Assembly (NCBI RefSeq): GCF_016134045.1
Contig: NZ_CP065915.1
Span: 2,480,001-2,544,000 of the forward strand
DNA length: 64,000 bases
From: Pelagovum pacificum
GTDB lineage: Bacteria; Pseudomonadota; Alphaproteobacteria; Rhodobacterales; Rhodobacteraceae
Reading direction: 5' to 3'
This document shows, in pieces, positions 43,471-52,095 of this stretch (position 1 is the stretch's first letter; each line of letters opens with the position of its first letter). Both the position numbers and the translations under genes were made by a program. The notes below the pieces were generated by a model. That model was not told the origin of the DNA, did no database searches, and saw nothing but the letters and a program-made list of their open reading frames with translations.

Positions 43471-43899
43471 ATGGCTCCCCGCTACCTGCACACGATGGTC
43501 CGCGTGAAAGACCTCGAGAAGACGATGGCGTTCTTCGAACTGCTGGACCTGAAGGAAACCCGCCGGATCGACAATGACGGCGGCCGTTTCACGCTGGTCT
43601 TCATGGCCCCCGAGGGCCAGGAAGAATGCCCGGTCGAGCTGACCTACAACTGGGACGGCGACGAGGGCCTGCCGTCCGACGGCCGGCACTTCGGTCACCT
43701 CGCCTACCGGGTCGAGAATATCTACGACCTCTGCCAGAAGCTGATGGACAACGGCGTGACGATCAACCGGCCGCCGCGCGACGGGCACATGGCCTTTGTC
43801 CGCTCACCCGACAACATCTCCATCGAACTGCTGCAGGAAGGCGACGCCCTGCCACCGCAGGAACCCTGGAGCAGCATGGAGAACACGGGCCACTGGTGA
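43471..43899 (+). CDS. gloA: Lactoylglutathione lyase (glyoxalase I)
   Basis: A 142-residue VOC-fold enzyme that isomerises the methylglyoxal-glutathione hemithioacetal. Metal ligand regions are visible: YLHTMVRVKDLEKTMAFFE (His), CPVELTYNW (Glu), FGHLAYRV (His) and SPDNISIELLQ (Glu). RBS AGGAGGAAGAG precedes the ATG. The following VWA gene starts inside its stop codon (GTGA), so it heads a three-gene operon. Confidence 0.95.
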   Translation: MAPRYLHTMVRVKDLEKTMAFFELLDLKETRRIDNDGGRFTLVFMAPEGQEECPVELTYNWDGDEGLPSDGRHFGHLAYRVENIYDLCQKLMDNGVTINRPPRDGHMAFVRSPDNISIELLQEGDALPPQEPWSSMENTGHW

Positions 43900-44600
43900 G
43901 ATCGACGCTTCCGATCCTCCCCCTGTTCGGGGCGCTCGCGGCGTCCGGAGCGCCTGCCCTCGCGCAGGACTGCCGGCTGGCGCTGGCGCTCGCTCTGGAC
44001 GTCTCGTCGTCTGTCGACGCGGAGGAGGATCGGCAGCAACGCCTCGGGCTTGCCGGCGCGCTTTTGGCGCCGGAGGTCCGGGCGGCGATGTTCTCGAGCC
44101 CGCTACCCGTCGCCCTCGCCGCCTTCGAATGGTCTGGGCGGCAGAACCAGACCCTCATTCTCGACTGGACGCTCATCGACAGCCCCGCCGCGCTTGAGCG
44201 CGCGGCGCAGCGGATCGCAAGCTCCGACCGGTCCGAGGAGGAATTTCCGACCTCCCTCGGCTATGCGCTCGGCTACGGGTCGCTGTTGCTCGCCGACGGG
44301 CCATCGTGCCTCTTCACCACGATCGACGTCTCCGGCGACGGCGTGAACAACGACGGCTTCCCACCCTCCTCTGCCTACAAGGCCTACCCGTTCGCCGACG
44401 TCACGGTGAACGGTCTCGTCGTTCATACCGGCGGTCCGCCGGGGGACGAGGTGGTGGCGTTCTACCGGGACGAAGTGATCCGCGGCCCCGGAGCGTTCCT
44501 GGAGATCGCGCAGGGCTTCGACGATTACGAACGCGCGATGCGCCGCAAGCTGGAGCGGGAGCTGACGAGCCTGCCGACCGGCAAGCGCGACCTGCCGTGA
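43896..44600 (+). CDS. DUF1194 exported VWA-domain protein (first)
   Basis: A 234-residue protein with a signal peptide (to about residue 23, ALAQ) followed by a single VWA-like domain. The MIDAS start is LALDVSSSVDAEED (DxSxS intact), with later ISVSGDGVNN-type sequence (IDVSGDGVNNDG). DUF1194 proteins are periplasmic and common in Rhodobacteraceae; function unknown. GTG start overlaps the gloA stop, and its own stop overlaps the next gene the same way. Confidence 0.85.
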   Translation: MRSTLPILPLFGALAASGAPALAQDCRLALALALDVSSSVDAEEDRQQRLGLAGALLAPEVRAAMFSSPLPVALAAFEWSGRQNQTLILDWTLIDSPAALERAAQRIASSDRSEEEFPTSLGYALGYGSLLLADGPSCLFTTIDVSGDGVNNDGFPPSSAYKAYPFADVTVNGLVVHTGGPPGDEVVAFYRDEVIRGPGAFLEIAQGFDDYERAMRRKLERELTSLPTGKRDLP

Positions 44601-45319
44601 TCCGCGCGGCGCTCCTCCTGCTTGCCGTGATCGGCGCCAGCCCCGCGCAGGCCGCCTGCCGACAGGCGCTCGCGATCGGCCTCGACGTGTCGGGCTCCGT
44701 CGATCAGGGCGAATACCGGATGCAGCTCGACGGGCTGGCCGGTGCGCTCGGCTCGGAGCAAGTCAGCGCCGCCCTGCTCGAAGGGGCGACCGCGCCGGTC
44801 CGCCTGCTGGTGTTCGAGTGGAGCGGCCCGCAGGCGCAGCGCATCCTGCTGCCGTGGACCGACATCACCGACGAGGCCGCGTTGCAGGGCGCCATCGACA
44901 GGCTGCGCTCGATCGAGCGCGTTCGGGCGGAGCCGACGACCGCCATCGGAGAGGCGACGATGCTCGGCGCGCGGCTGCTGGCGGAGCAGTCCGATTGCTG
45001 GCAGCGCACGCTCGACCTGTCGGGGGATGGCAAGTCCAACACCGGTCGCCGCCCCCAGGACGTGCAGGCGGCCGAGCTGCCCGAGGGGCTTACGGTCAAC
45101 GGCCTCGTCGTCGGGGCGGAGCCGTCCGAGGCAGTGCAGCGCCGGCTGGTCGAGATCGGAGAGCTCGTCGCCTACTTCCAGGCCTACGTGATCCGTGGCC
45201 CGGATGCCTTCGTGGAAAGTGCGCTCGGCTTCGAGGATTACGAGGCGGCGATGACCCGGAAGCTGTTGCGCGAGATCCGCAGTCTGGCGATCGGCGCGCT
45301 GGACCTGCCGCCGGATTGA
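44597..45319 (+). CDS. DUF1194 exported VWA-domain protein (second)
   Basis: A 240-residue paralogue of the preceding gene product with the same layout: signal peptide ending AQA, MIDAS LDVSGSVDQGEYRMQ (DxSxS intact), LDLSGDGKSNTGRRP and the shared ending YVIRGPDAFVESALGFEDYEAAM, which parallels VIRGPGAFLEIAQGFDDYE in the first copy. It starts at a GTG overlapping the upstream stop (GTGA). A tandem duplication followed by divergence is likely. Confidence 0.85.
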   Translation: MIRAALLLLAVIGASPAQAACRQALAIGLDVSGSVDQGEYRMQLDGLAGALGSEQVSAALLEGATAPVRLLVFEWSGPQAQRILLPWTDITDEAALQGAIDRLRSIERVRAEPTTAIGEATMLGARLLAEQSDCWQRTLDLSGDGKSNTGRRPQDVQAAELPEGLTVNGLVVGAEPSEAVQRRLVEIGELVAYFQAYVIRGPDAFVESALGFEDYEAAMTRKLLREIRSLAIGALDLPPD

Positions 45320-45377
45320 GTTGCCCGGGACGGTCATTTCGGCTATTCTTAAACCGACTTTAAGGAAAGCTGAAGAC

Positions 45378-46568
45378 ATGATCCTGCCGCCCAACGTCTA
45401 CGATGCCGAACCGATCCCCGCCGCTGCCATGGCCGAAGTCGAGCGCCTGCTGACCTCCGGCGACCTGTTTCGCTATACCGCGCCCGAGAACTCCCCGGTC
45501 GCGCTGCTCGAGGCGGAGTTCGCGGCGTTTCTCGGCACGAAGTACGCGTTGGCGGTCTCCTCCTGCTCGGCGGCGCTGTTCCTGTCGCTGAAGGCGCTGG
45601 ACCTGCCGCGCGACGCCAGGGTGCTGATCCCGGCCTTCACCTTCGCCGCCGTCCCCTCCTCGGTCGTCCATGCCGACTGCGTGCCCGTGCTGGTCGAATG
45701 CGGTGACGATTACCGGATCGACATGGCGGACTTCGCGGCGAAGCTGCCCGGGGCATCTGCGGTCATCATCAGCCACATGCGCGGCCACACCTCGGACATG
45801 GACGCGATCATGGCCCTTTGTAACGAGGCGGGCGTGCCGGTGGTCGAGGACGCGGCGCACTCGCTGGGGACAACGTGGCACGGGCAGAACATCGGCACGA
45901 TAGGCCGGATCGGCTGCTTCTCCTTCCAGAGCTACAAGCTGGTGAATGCCGGCGAAGGCGGGATCATGGTCACCGACGACGCCGACCTCGTCGCGCGCGC
46001 GATCATCATGTCCGGCGCTTATGAGCATAACTGGAAGAAGCATCCGGTCCTTCAGGACGCCTTCGCGACGTGGCAGAACAAGCTGCCGCTCTACAACCTG
46101 CGCCTGTCGAACCTGTCCGCCGCGATCATCCGGCCGCAGCTCGGCGAAGTGGCGCGCCGCGTGCGCGACGGCCGCCGCAACCACGACCTCGTCGCGGCGC
46201 GGCTTTCGGCGTCGCCCTGGCTCGAGGTGCCTCAGAAGCTCGTGCCCGAACAGCGCGCCCCGGACTCGATCCAGTTCAACGTCACGGGCATGAGCGCCGC
46301 CGACACCGCAGCCTTCTCCGCCGCCGCGGCGGCGCGGGGCGTGAAGGTGCAGGTGTTCGGACATTCGACCGACAACGCGCGCGCCTTCTGGAACTGGCAG
46401 TTCCTCGGCGAGACGCCGGAGCTGCCGAAGACCCGCGCGATGCTTGAGAAGGCCTGCGACATGCGCCTGCCCGCCCGGCTGACTCCGGCGCAATGCGCGG
46501 CGATCGCCGACGCCGTCGTGGCGGCCGCTGCCGAGGTCATGGAAGACACCCGCGCTTACGGGACCTGA
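45378..46568 (+). CDS. DegT/DnrJ/EryC1-family aminotransferase
   Basis: A 396-residue PLP-dependent sugar or polyol aminotransferase. The PLP site shows the conserved PAFTFAAVPSSV, DAAHSLG and the Schiff-base Lys in FQSYKLVNAGEGG. Family enzymes transfer amino groups to keto-sugars for surface glycans or antibiotics, or to inosose. No glycan cluster is present here, so the pathway is open. ATG at 45378 follows AAGGAAAGC. Confidence 0.9.
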   Translation: MILPPNVYDAEPIPAAAMAEVERLLTSGDLFRYTAPENSPVALLEAEFAAFLGTKYALAVSSCSAALFLSLKALDLPRDARVLIPAFTFAAVPSSVVHADCVPVLVECGDDYRIDMADFAAKLPGASAVIISHMRGHTSDMDAIMALCNEAGVPVVEDAAHSLGTTWHGQNIGTIGRIGCFSFQSYKLVNAGEGGIMVTDDADLVARAIIMSGAYEHNWKKHPVLQDAFATWQNKLPLYNLRLSNLSAAIIRPQLGEVARRVRDGRRNHDLVAARLSASPWLEVPQKLVPEQRAPDSIQFNVTGMSAADTAAFSAAAAARGVKVQVFGHSTDNARAFWNWQFLGETPELPKTRAMLEKACDMRLPARLTPAQCAAIADAVVAAAAEVMEDTRAYGT

Positions 46569-46570
46569 CC

Positions 46571-46653
46571 CGCTCTCTCATCTGGCCGAAAATACCTCCG
46601 GGGGAGTCGCCGCAGGCGACGGGGGCAGCGCCCCCTGATCCGCCCGAAGGGCG
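46571..46653 (-). repeat. Composite 3'-end repeat element, copy 3
   Basis: Read on the minus strand: hairpins CGCCC-TTC-GGGCG (46641-46653), GGGGGC/GCCCCC (46621-46635) and GTCGCC-TGC-GGCGAC (46606-46620), then ACTCCCCCGGAGG and TATTTTCGGCCAGATGAGAG. It lies after the stop of the minus-strand DMT transporter gene, abutting the stop of the convergent aminotransferase gene. Confidence 0.75.
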
Positions 46654-46691
46654 AGACTGGCGCGCCGAAGGCGCACATCCGGATTGCCAAG

Positions 46692-47603
46692 TCAGGGCAA
46701 GGGCCGCCCCGGATCGGGGAGCATCTCCTCCAGCCGCCGCGCGCGGCGTTCGGTGAACATCAGGTAGAGGCCGCAGGCCACGATGACCCCGGCGCCGAGA
46801 TAGGTCCAGATCGACGGCACGGTGCCCCAGATCAGCCAGCCGAACAGGCTCGCCCAGATCAGCGCGGTATAGTCGAACGGCGCGACCACTGCTGCGGGCG
46901 CGAGGCGGAAGGCCTGGCTCAGCAGCGCGGTGCCGAGCGTCGCGATCACCGCGACTGCGGGGAACAGCACCCAGTCCAGCGGTTCCGGCTCGGGCCAGTC
47001 GACGAAGAGCACCGGCAGGCAGAACACCACCGGCGTCACCGACATCCAGAATGTCATCGTCAGGAAGTCGTCGCGCACGTCGATGAAGCGCGCCGCGACC
47101 AGCACCAGCCCGTAGAAGAACGCGGCCCCCACCGGCCAGAGCGCCTCCGGCCCGAAGACGCCCGCGCCCGGCCGGACGATCACCAGCACACCGGCGAACC
47201 CGACGAGGATGGCGAGCCAGCGGTCGCGGCCCACCCGCTCCTTCAGCAAAGGGCCGGAAATCGCCGCGATGAACATCGGGGCGGTGAAGCCGATCGTCAC
47301 CGCCGTGTCGAGCGGCAGGTTCTTCAACGCGAGGAAGAAGCACCAGGCCGCGAACACCACAAGCAGGCCACGCAGGACATGCACCAACGGTTTGGCCGAG
47401 CGCAGACGGTGCGCGCCCCGCGTCAGCGTGATGAAGGTCGCCAGCATCGGGGCCGCGATCAGGCAGCGCAGCAACAGGATTTGCAGCGGGTGGTAGCGCT
47501 CCACCAGCCATTTGGAGATCGCGTCCGAGGTCACCATCAGGATCACGCCGAGACACATGGTCAGGATCGCGCGGCCCGCGTGGGCCGATGTCAGGGTCGT
47601 CAT
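46692..47603 (-). CDS. DMT-family (EamA) transporter
   Basis: A 303-residue membrane protein with ten hydrophobic segments in two EamA repeats (SDAISKWLVERYHPLQILLLRCL in the first, LGTALLSQAFRLAPAAVVAPFDYTALIWA in the second). RhaT/EamA proteins export small metabolites or take up nucleosides. Its ATG at 47603 overlaps the stop of the methyltransferase gene upstream (ATGA). Confidence 0.9.
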   Translation of the reverse strand: MTTLTSAHAGRAILTMCLGVILMVTSDAISKWLVERYHPLQILLLRCLIAAPMLATFITLTRGAHRLRSAKPLVHVLRGLLVVFAAWCFFLALKNLPLDTAVTIGFTAPMFIAAISGPLLKERVGRDRWLAILVGFAGVLVIVRPGAGVFGPEALWPVGAAFFYGLVLVAARFIDVRDDFLTMTFWMSVTPVVFCLPVLFVDWPEPEPLDWVLFPAVAVIATLGTALLSQAFRLAPAAVVAPFDYTALIWASLFGWLIWGTVPSIWTYLGAGVIVACGLYLMFTERRARRLEEMLPDPGRPLP

Positions 47604-48685
47604 GAAAGTGCGTCCGTCCGGTAGAGCTTCACCTTGAGCGGACCGTGCGCCACCGGCGGTCCTTCTGCAAGGAACGGCAACCCGGTCGCCTTGGCCAGCC
47701 CGCCGTCGCTCGTGACGATCCCGACGCGCCAGCCCGAAAACCGCTCTTTCAGCACCGTGCCGAGCGCACCGTAAAGACCGAAGAGCATCTTGCGGTCGCC
47801 GATCCGTGCGCCGTAGGGCGGGTTCACCATGATGAGGCCGGGCGGTCCGTCGGGCCGCGCAAGATCGCTCACCGCCTGCCGCGCGAATGTCGTGACGCCC
47901 GCCACTCCGGCGCGTTCGGCGTTCGCTTCCGCGCCCCGGATCGCGCCGTCGTCGCGGTCGTAGCCTAGGAAGCGGAGTGACGTCTCGCGCGGCGTCACGG
48001 GCTTCGCCGCCGCCGGGGCCACGGCCAGCCGGTCGAGCGTGAAGTCCCGGTCGCGGCCCGGCGCGAGGCCGAGCGCGATTTCCGCCGCCTCCAGCACGAA
48101 GGTCCCGGAGCCGCACATCGGGTCGATCAGCGGTTCGGTTCCGTCGAAGCCGCAGTCGCGCAGGAACAGCGCCGCCATCGTCTCGCGGATCGGGGCCTTG
48201 CCGACGAAGCTCTTGTGGCCGCGCCGGTGCAGCGGCTCACCCGACGTGTCGAGCGAGAAGGTGCAGAGGTTGTCCTCGATCCGCAGCAGCAGGCGGATCG
48301 GCTCACCCGCACCCTTGCCGATGGTATCGGCGATCGCACGCTCCACGCGCTGTGCGGCCGCGCCCGCATGGTAGATCTTGGACTTCCTGCAGGTCGCCTC
48401 GACCTTCACTGCCGTTCCGGGGCGCAGCAGCTCGGCCCAGTCGATCTTGTGGCTGCGCTTGTCTAGTTGTGCGAGGTGGAACACCGGAAACTCGGCGAAG
48501 CGCGCGAGGACCCGGGACGCACCACGCAGCTCGCGGTTGGCGCGGGCGGCGTCAGACCAGTCGCCCTTGATCTCGACGCCGCCCGGCAGCGCCTTGGGAT
48601 CGGTGAAGCCGGCGGCGCGGGCCTCGTCTGCGAGCAGCTGTTCAAGGCCGGGCGCGGTGGCAAGGAAGAGGGAGAGCGGTTGCAT
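47600..48685 (-). CDS. THUMP-domain 23S rRNA guanine-N2 methyltransferase (RlmL/RlmK-type, N-terminal part)
   Basis: A 361-residue SAM-dependent RNA methyltransferase. THUMP region at about residues 40-150, then the methyltransferase fold with DPMCGSGTFVLEAAEIALG (SAM motif I) and the catalytic VNPPYGARI. Corresponds to the RlmL half of E. coli YcbY; many alphaproteobacteria have only this half. It likely methylates G2445 of 23S rRNA. First gene of a two-gene unit with the DMT transporter. Confidence 0.9.
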   Translation of the reverse strand: MQPLSLFLATAPGLEQLLADEARAAGFTDPKALPGGVEIKGDWSDAARANRELRGASRVLARFAEFPVFHLAQLDKRSHKIDWAELLRPGTAVKVEATCRKSKIYHAGAAAQRVERAIADTIGKGAGEPIRLLLRIEDNLCTFSLDTSGEPLHRRGHKSFVGKAPIRETMAALFLRDCGFDGTEPLIDPMCGSGTFVLEAAEIALGLAPGRDRDFTLDRLAVAPAAAKPVTPRETSLRFLGYDRDDGAIRGAEANAERAGVAGVTTFARQAVSDLARPDGPPGLIMVNPPYGARIGDRKMLFGLYGALGTVLKERFSGWRVGIVTSDGGLAKATGLPFLAEGPPVAHGPLKVKLYRTDALS

Positions 48686-48760
48686 CCCTCTCCCTTATCC
48701 TGCGGTTGAGGGCGGGGCGAGGGGGGCAGACGGCACCATCCATCGACGGATACCCGCCCG

Positions 48761-50233
48761 CTACCTCCCGAAAAGCGAGGTCGCCCACTCTTGCCACAGG
48801 CCGGCGGCGTAGAACATCAGGCTCAGCGTGATGAGCAGGATGCCGATGCCGCGCTTGTCCTTCATCGCGAAGACGATCGGATCGTAGTCCTGCTTGCCAT
48901 ACCAGCCGAGCCGCACCATCCGGCTCAGCCACCACGCGATCGGCAGGAGCGCCACCCAGAGCAGCCATTGATCGGGGTAGAGCGCCCGGCCCTGCTCGGA
49001 GAAGGAATAGGCGAAGAAGATGACGAGCGCACCGACAGTGCCGAGCAGCGCCATGTTCAGAAGGTCTGGCCGGTCTGGCCGCCCATAGCCCCGGCCCGGC
49101 AGCCGTTCATCCGAAGTGGCCAGCGTCAGTTCGGTCAGGCGCTTCACGCAGCCGAGCGTGATGAAGACCGGAAAGATGAAGATCAGCATGAAGAGCGAGG
49201 CGTCCACCCCGCTCGCCGCCGCCCCCGCCACCACGCGGATGGTATAGAGAGACGCCAGCGTGGCGATGTCGATCCAGCGCATCCGCTTGAGCTTCAGCGA
49301 ATAGCCGAGCGACAGCGTCATGTAGAGCGCGACGATCCCGAGGAACGCCGGCCCGAGCGCCGCCGCGACCGAGAGCGCGATCGCACCCAGTCCAAGCGTC
49401 GCAACCATCCCGACCTTCAGCGGCACCGCCCCGCTGGCGAAGGGGCGGCTCTTCTTCTTGGGATGCAGGCGGTCCGCCTCGAGGTCGAGCAGATCGTTGA
49501 CGAGGTAGATGCAAGAGGCCGCCGCAGAGAAGGCGGCCATCCCGACCAGAACCAGAAGGAGCGCCGACAGGGTGAAGTCGTGCGCCGCGATGACCGGCAG
49601 CAGCAGCAGGATGTTCTTCACCCACTGGTGCGGACGCATCGCGCGGACCAGATCGGCGGGCGACCAACCGCCCTTCACTTCGGTAACGGCCCGGCCTTCG
49701 GCCCGGAGCGTCCTGGCCGACGCCGGATCGGCGACGGTGATGGCATCCTTGCCGCGGGTCCAGACACCCATGTCGGCGGGCTCGTTGCCGGCGTAGTCAT
49801 AGCCACCCTCGCCGTAGGCCGCGACCAGGGCCTCGGCCTTGCGGGGACCTTTCAGGTTGGTCTGACCGTCGGAGGAAAAGGCGCGGTCCGCCTTGTGGAA
49901 CGCGGCGAGCGGGCCGACGAGCGCGGCGTCGCTGGCGGAGGCGATGGCGACTTCGCGACCCTCGGCACGTGCGGCGTCGGCGAGCGCCTTCACCTCGGGC
50001 TCGACCGGAAGGAGGTCGACCCGAAGCGGTGCGATACCGGCAAGGACGGACTTGAAGCGGGCCGGATCGCCGACGTGGCGCAGTGCCTTCAGCGTGTCGA
50101 TCGGGCGCGTTCCGAGACCGGCCCAGAAACACTCCAGCATCATGTCGGTCCGCAGCAGCGTGCCGTCGGCATCCAGCACAAGAGGCCGTCCGGTGTGCGC
50201 GTCGTTGTTTCGGATCGGTGCGGACATGTTCAT
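48761..50233 (-). CDS. HAD phosphatase domain-UbiA prenyltransferase fusion
   Basis: A 490-residue protein. Residues about 15-190 form a HAD-like domain (VLDADGTLLRTD with the DxD; IASASDAALVG; YAGNEPADMGVW). Residues about 205-490 form a UbiA-type membrane prenyltransferase with the Mg-binding NDLLDLEADR and a second loop DERLPGRGYGRP. Similar fusions are annotated as decaprenylphosphoryl-phosphoribose synthase-like proteins. The combination could attach phosphoribose to a polyprenyl phosphate and remove the phosphate in one polypeptide; that is inference. Confidence 0.88.
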   Translation of the reverse strand: MNMSAPIRNNDAHTGRPLVLDADGTLLRTDMMLECFWAGLGTRPIDTLKALRHVGDPARFKSVLAGIAPLRVDLLPVEPEVKALADAARAEGREVAIASASDAALVGPLAAFHKADRAFSSDGQTNLKGPRKAEALVAAYGEGGYDYAGNEPADMGVWTRGKDAITVADPASARTLRAEGRAVTEVKGGWSPADLVRAMRPHQWVKNILLLLPVIAAHDFTLSALLLVLVGMAAFSAAASCIYLVNDLLDLEADRLHPKKKSRPFASGAVPLKVGMVATLGLGAIALSVAAALGPAFLGIVALYMTLSLGYSLKLKRMRWIDIATLASLYTIRVVAGAAASGVDASLFMLIFIFPVFITLGCVKRLTELTLATSDERLPGRGYGRPDRPDLLNMALLGTVGALVIFFAYSFSEQGRALYPDQWLLWVALLPIAWWLSRMVRLGWYGKQDYDPIVFAMKDKRGIGILLITLSLMFYAAGLWQEWATSLFGR

Positions 50234-50234
50234 C

Positions 50235-51098
50235 TCAACTGTCCCGGACGGCGAAGACGCAGCCGTCCGAAATGAGCTCCGGCGGGGTCACGCAGAGCCC
50301 GCGCGCGACCTTCCAGGCCGCGATGACCTTCGGCACGTAGGCGCGTGTCTCGGCATAGGGCGGAACGCCGGCATTGTCGCGCACCGAGCCTTCGCCCGCG
50401 TTGTAGCCCGCGAGGACGAGGATCGGGTCACCGTCGAAATGCTGCATCAGCCAGTCGAGATAGGCGACTCCGCCGCGGATATTCTCAACGGCATCGAAGC
50501 GGTTCTCGACCCCGAAGCGAGAGGCGGTGTCGGGCATGAGCTGCATGAGGCCGCCAGCCCCTGCCCCGCTCTCGGCGTCGGAGCGGCCGCCGCTTTCGAC
50601 CGCGATCACGGCAAGCACCAGCGCGGGAGAGACGTTGGTGCCGACGGTCTCGCGCAGGATCGTGGTGCCGTGGCTGCGGGCGAGATCGGACATGCCCTGC
50701 AGGGCGGGCCCGCTGAAACGGGCATCCTCGGGGGCGGCATTCAGCGCGCCCAGCGCGGCATTCAGGCGCCCCGGCCCGGTGTCCGCGATGCTGGGAGAGA
50801 TCGTCTCCCAGAACCAGGCCACGTTCGCCGGCGCGCGCGGCACGGCCGCCATCGCGCCCGAGCTCGACGTGGCGATTACCGGAACCGACTCCTCGGCGTC
50901 AGGCGCCGGCGGGAAATAGGCCGACGGGGCCTCGGGGTCGATCTGGACGCTGATGCGCCCCGTCGTACTGCCCGACGGCGGCACACCGACCCGACGAAAG
51001 GTGAAATCCGGCTGCAACCGTTCCGACTCGGCGAATGCCGCGGCTGCGAAGGACGCGCCGACAACGGCGCCGCCGATGGATTTGAGGATCAACCCCAT
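50235..51098 (-). CDS. Lytic transglycosylase (SLT domain)
   Basis: A 287-residue exported enzyme that cleaves peptidoglycan between MurNAc and GlcNAc. Signal peptide to about residue 23 (AAAFAES). The SLT domain has the catalytic Glu in IAVESGGRSDAESGAGAGG, LMQLMPDTASRFGV and GYNAGEGSV. The ATG at 51098 is behind GGTCAGG. It lies directly upstream of, and divergent from, the tad pilus locus, so it may open peptidoglycan for pilus assembly, or simply be a general SLT enzyme. Confidence 0.92.
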   Translation of the reverse strand: MGLILKSIGGAVVGASFAAAAFAESERLQPDFTFRRVGVPPSGSTTGRISVQIDPEAPSAYFPPAPDAEESVPVIATSSSGAMAAVPRAPANVAWFWETISPSIADTGPGRLNAALGALNAAPEDARFSGPALQGMSDLARSHGTTILRETVGTNVSPALVLAVIAVESGGRSDAESGAGAGGLMQLMPDTASRFGVENRFDAVENIRGGVAYLDWLMQHFDGDPILVLAGYNAGEGSVRDNAGVPPYAETRAYVPKVIAAWKVARGLCVTPPELISDGCVFAVRDS

Positions 51099-51466
51099 CC
51101 TGACCTGCCTCTGACAATGACTGCTCGTTCGTATTCTTTTGCAGGGATCATCGCCCATCGGGCCCGTTCCACCAAGTCCCGCGAGATTCTCCGCTTGTCA
51201 CGGGCGCTTGGCGGTTCCTTTTTGCAACGTAAGGGAAACCTCAATTTCTTAGGGGAATGTCGCCGGTCTGCCAAAGCTCGAACGCCGGATTTCCCTCAAA
51301 TGGCCTCTCGCTGCATGTGAAAATGATCGAATGGAGCCAAATTGCCGCCCCATTCGGAGGGCAAAACCTGCTCATCCGAACCGGAGACGGACCGTGTGAG
51401 AGGCGGGCCAGAGCAAAAGCCGGAGAGGGACCGAAACCAGAGCAAACACCCTGAGGAGGGTACGAC
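51099..51466 (+). promoter_or_regulatory. 368-base upstream region of the tad locus
   Basis: No gene is convincing here. The segment from about 51230 to 51330 is less GC-rich (CTCAATTTCTTAGGG, GTGAAAATGATCGAATGG), fitting promoter DNA for the pilin operon and for the divergent transglycosylase gene. Near the 3' end the words AGAGCAAA recur (51410 and 51437). A strong ribosome site GAGGAGGG precedes the first pilin ATG at 51467. Confidence 0.45.
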
Positions 51467-51652
51467 ATGAAAAACTTCTTCAACAAATTCCGCCGCGACG
51501 AAGACGGCGCCGTCACCGTTGACTGGGTTGTGCTGACCGCCGCCATCGTCGGCCTCGGCATCGCCGTTCTGTCCACCGTCGGCACCGGCACCACCGCCCT
51601 CGGCGACACCATCTCCGACCGTCTCGCTTCGCAGACGATCGTCGACTACTGA
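51467..51652 (+). CDS. flp1: Flp-type pilin, copy 1
   Basis: A 61-residue prepilin: charged leader MKNFFNKFRRDEDG, then the hydrophobic helix AVTVDWVVLTAAIVGLGIAV and a short C-terminal tail. TadV/CpaA-type peptidase should cut after the Gly. The +5/+6 residues are Asp-Trp, where canonical Flp pilins have Glu-Tyr. From FRRDEDG to the C-terminus it is identical to the next gene product. Confidence 0.95.
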   Translation: MKNFFNKFRRDEDGAVTVDWVVLTAAIVGLGIAVLSTVGTGTTALGDTISDRLASQTIVDY

Positions 51653-51677
51653 TCCAACCCTATTCGGAGCATATGAC

Positions 51678-51866
51678 ATGATGACCAAGCTTCTTTCCAA
51701 ATTCCGCCGCGACGAAGACGGCGCCGTCACCGTTGACTGGGTCGTGCTGACCGCCGCCATCGTCGGCCTCGGCATCGCCGTTCTGTCCACCGTCGGCACC
51801 GGCACCACCGCCCTTGGCGACACCATCTCCGACCGTCTCGCTTCGCAGACGATCGTCGACTACTAA
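51678..51866 (+). CDS. flp2: Flp-type pilin, copy 2
   Basis: A 62-residue prepilin, tandem copy of the preceding gene. Over 166 bases (51485-51650 against 51699-51864) I find only two differences, both synonymous (GTT/GTC and CTC/CTT), before the stop codons differ (TGA/TAA); only the first nine or so residues diverge. Followed by a terminator, so both copies are expected to be expressed at high level apart from downstream genes. Confidence 0.95.
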   Translation: MMTKLLSKFRRDEDGAVTVDWVVLTAAIVGLGIAVLSTVGTGTTALGDTISDRLASQTIVDY

Positions 51867-51894
51867 GTCGTAGCCAGGGCTTTCGGCTCTCAGG

Positions 51895-51924
51895 AGACCG
51901 CGTCAGATTTGACGCGGTCTTCTG
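51895..51924 (+). terminator. Terminator after tandem pilin genes
   Basis: AGACCGCGTCA and TGACGCGGTCT form an 11-bp perfect stem around GATT, followed by TCTGCTTTG. It separates the two pilin genes from the rest of the tad locus. Confidence 0.75.
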
Positions 51925-52095
51925 CTTTGTGGGCTCCGACTTCAGGAGCGGCCTTCAACATACTGTAATTATTACCGAAACATTAAGGCATAAGTCTGCA
52001 TGATACCGCCTTACCTCCCCGCTTTCGACACATTCGAACGCGAGGGTCAGTGCAGACAAACCGGGGCGGCGGCGCCCGAACCACGGAGCTACGGG

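Noticed and set aside
45360..46493. Minus-strand 377-codon frame opposite the aminotransferase
   Set aside because: Composition is that of a shadow frame and the plus strand has the PLP Lys and family motifs.
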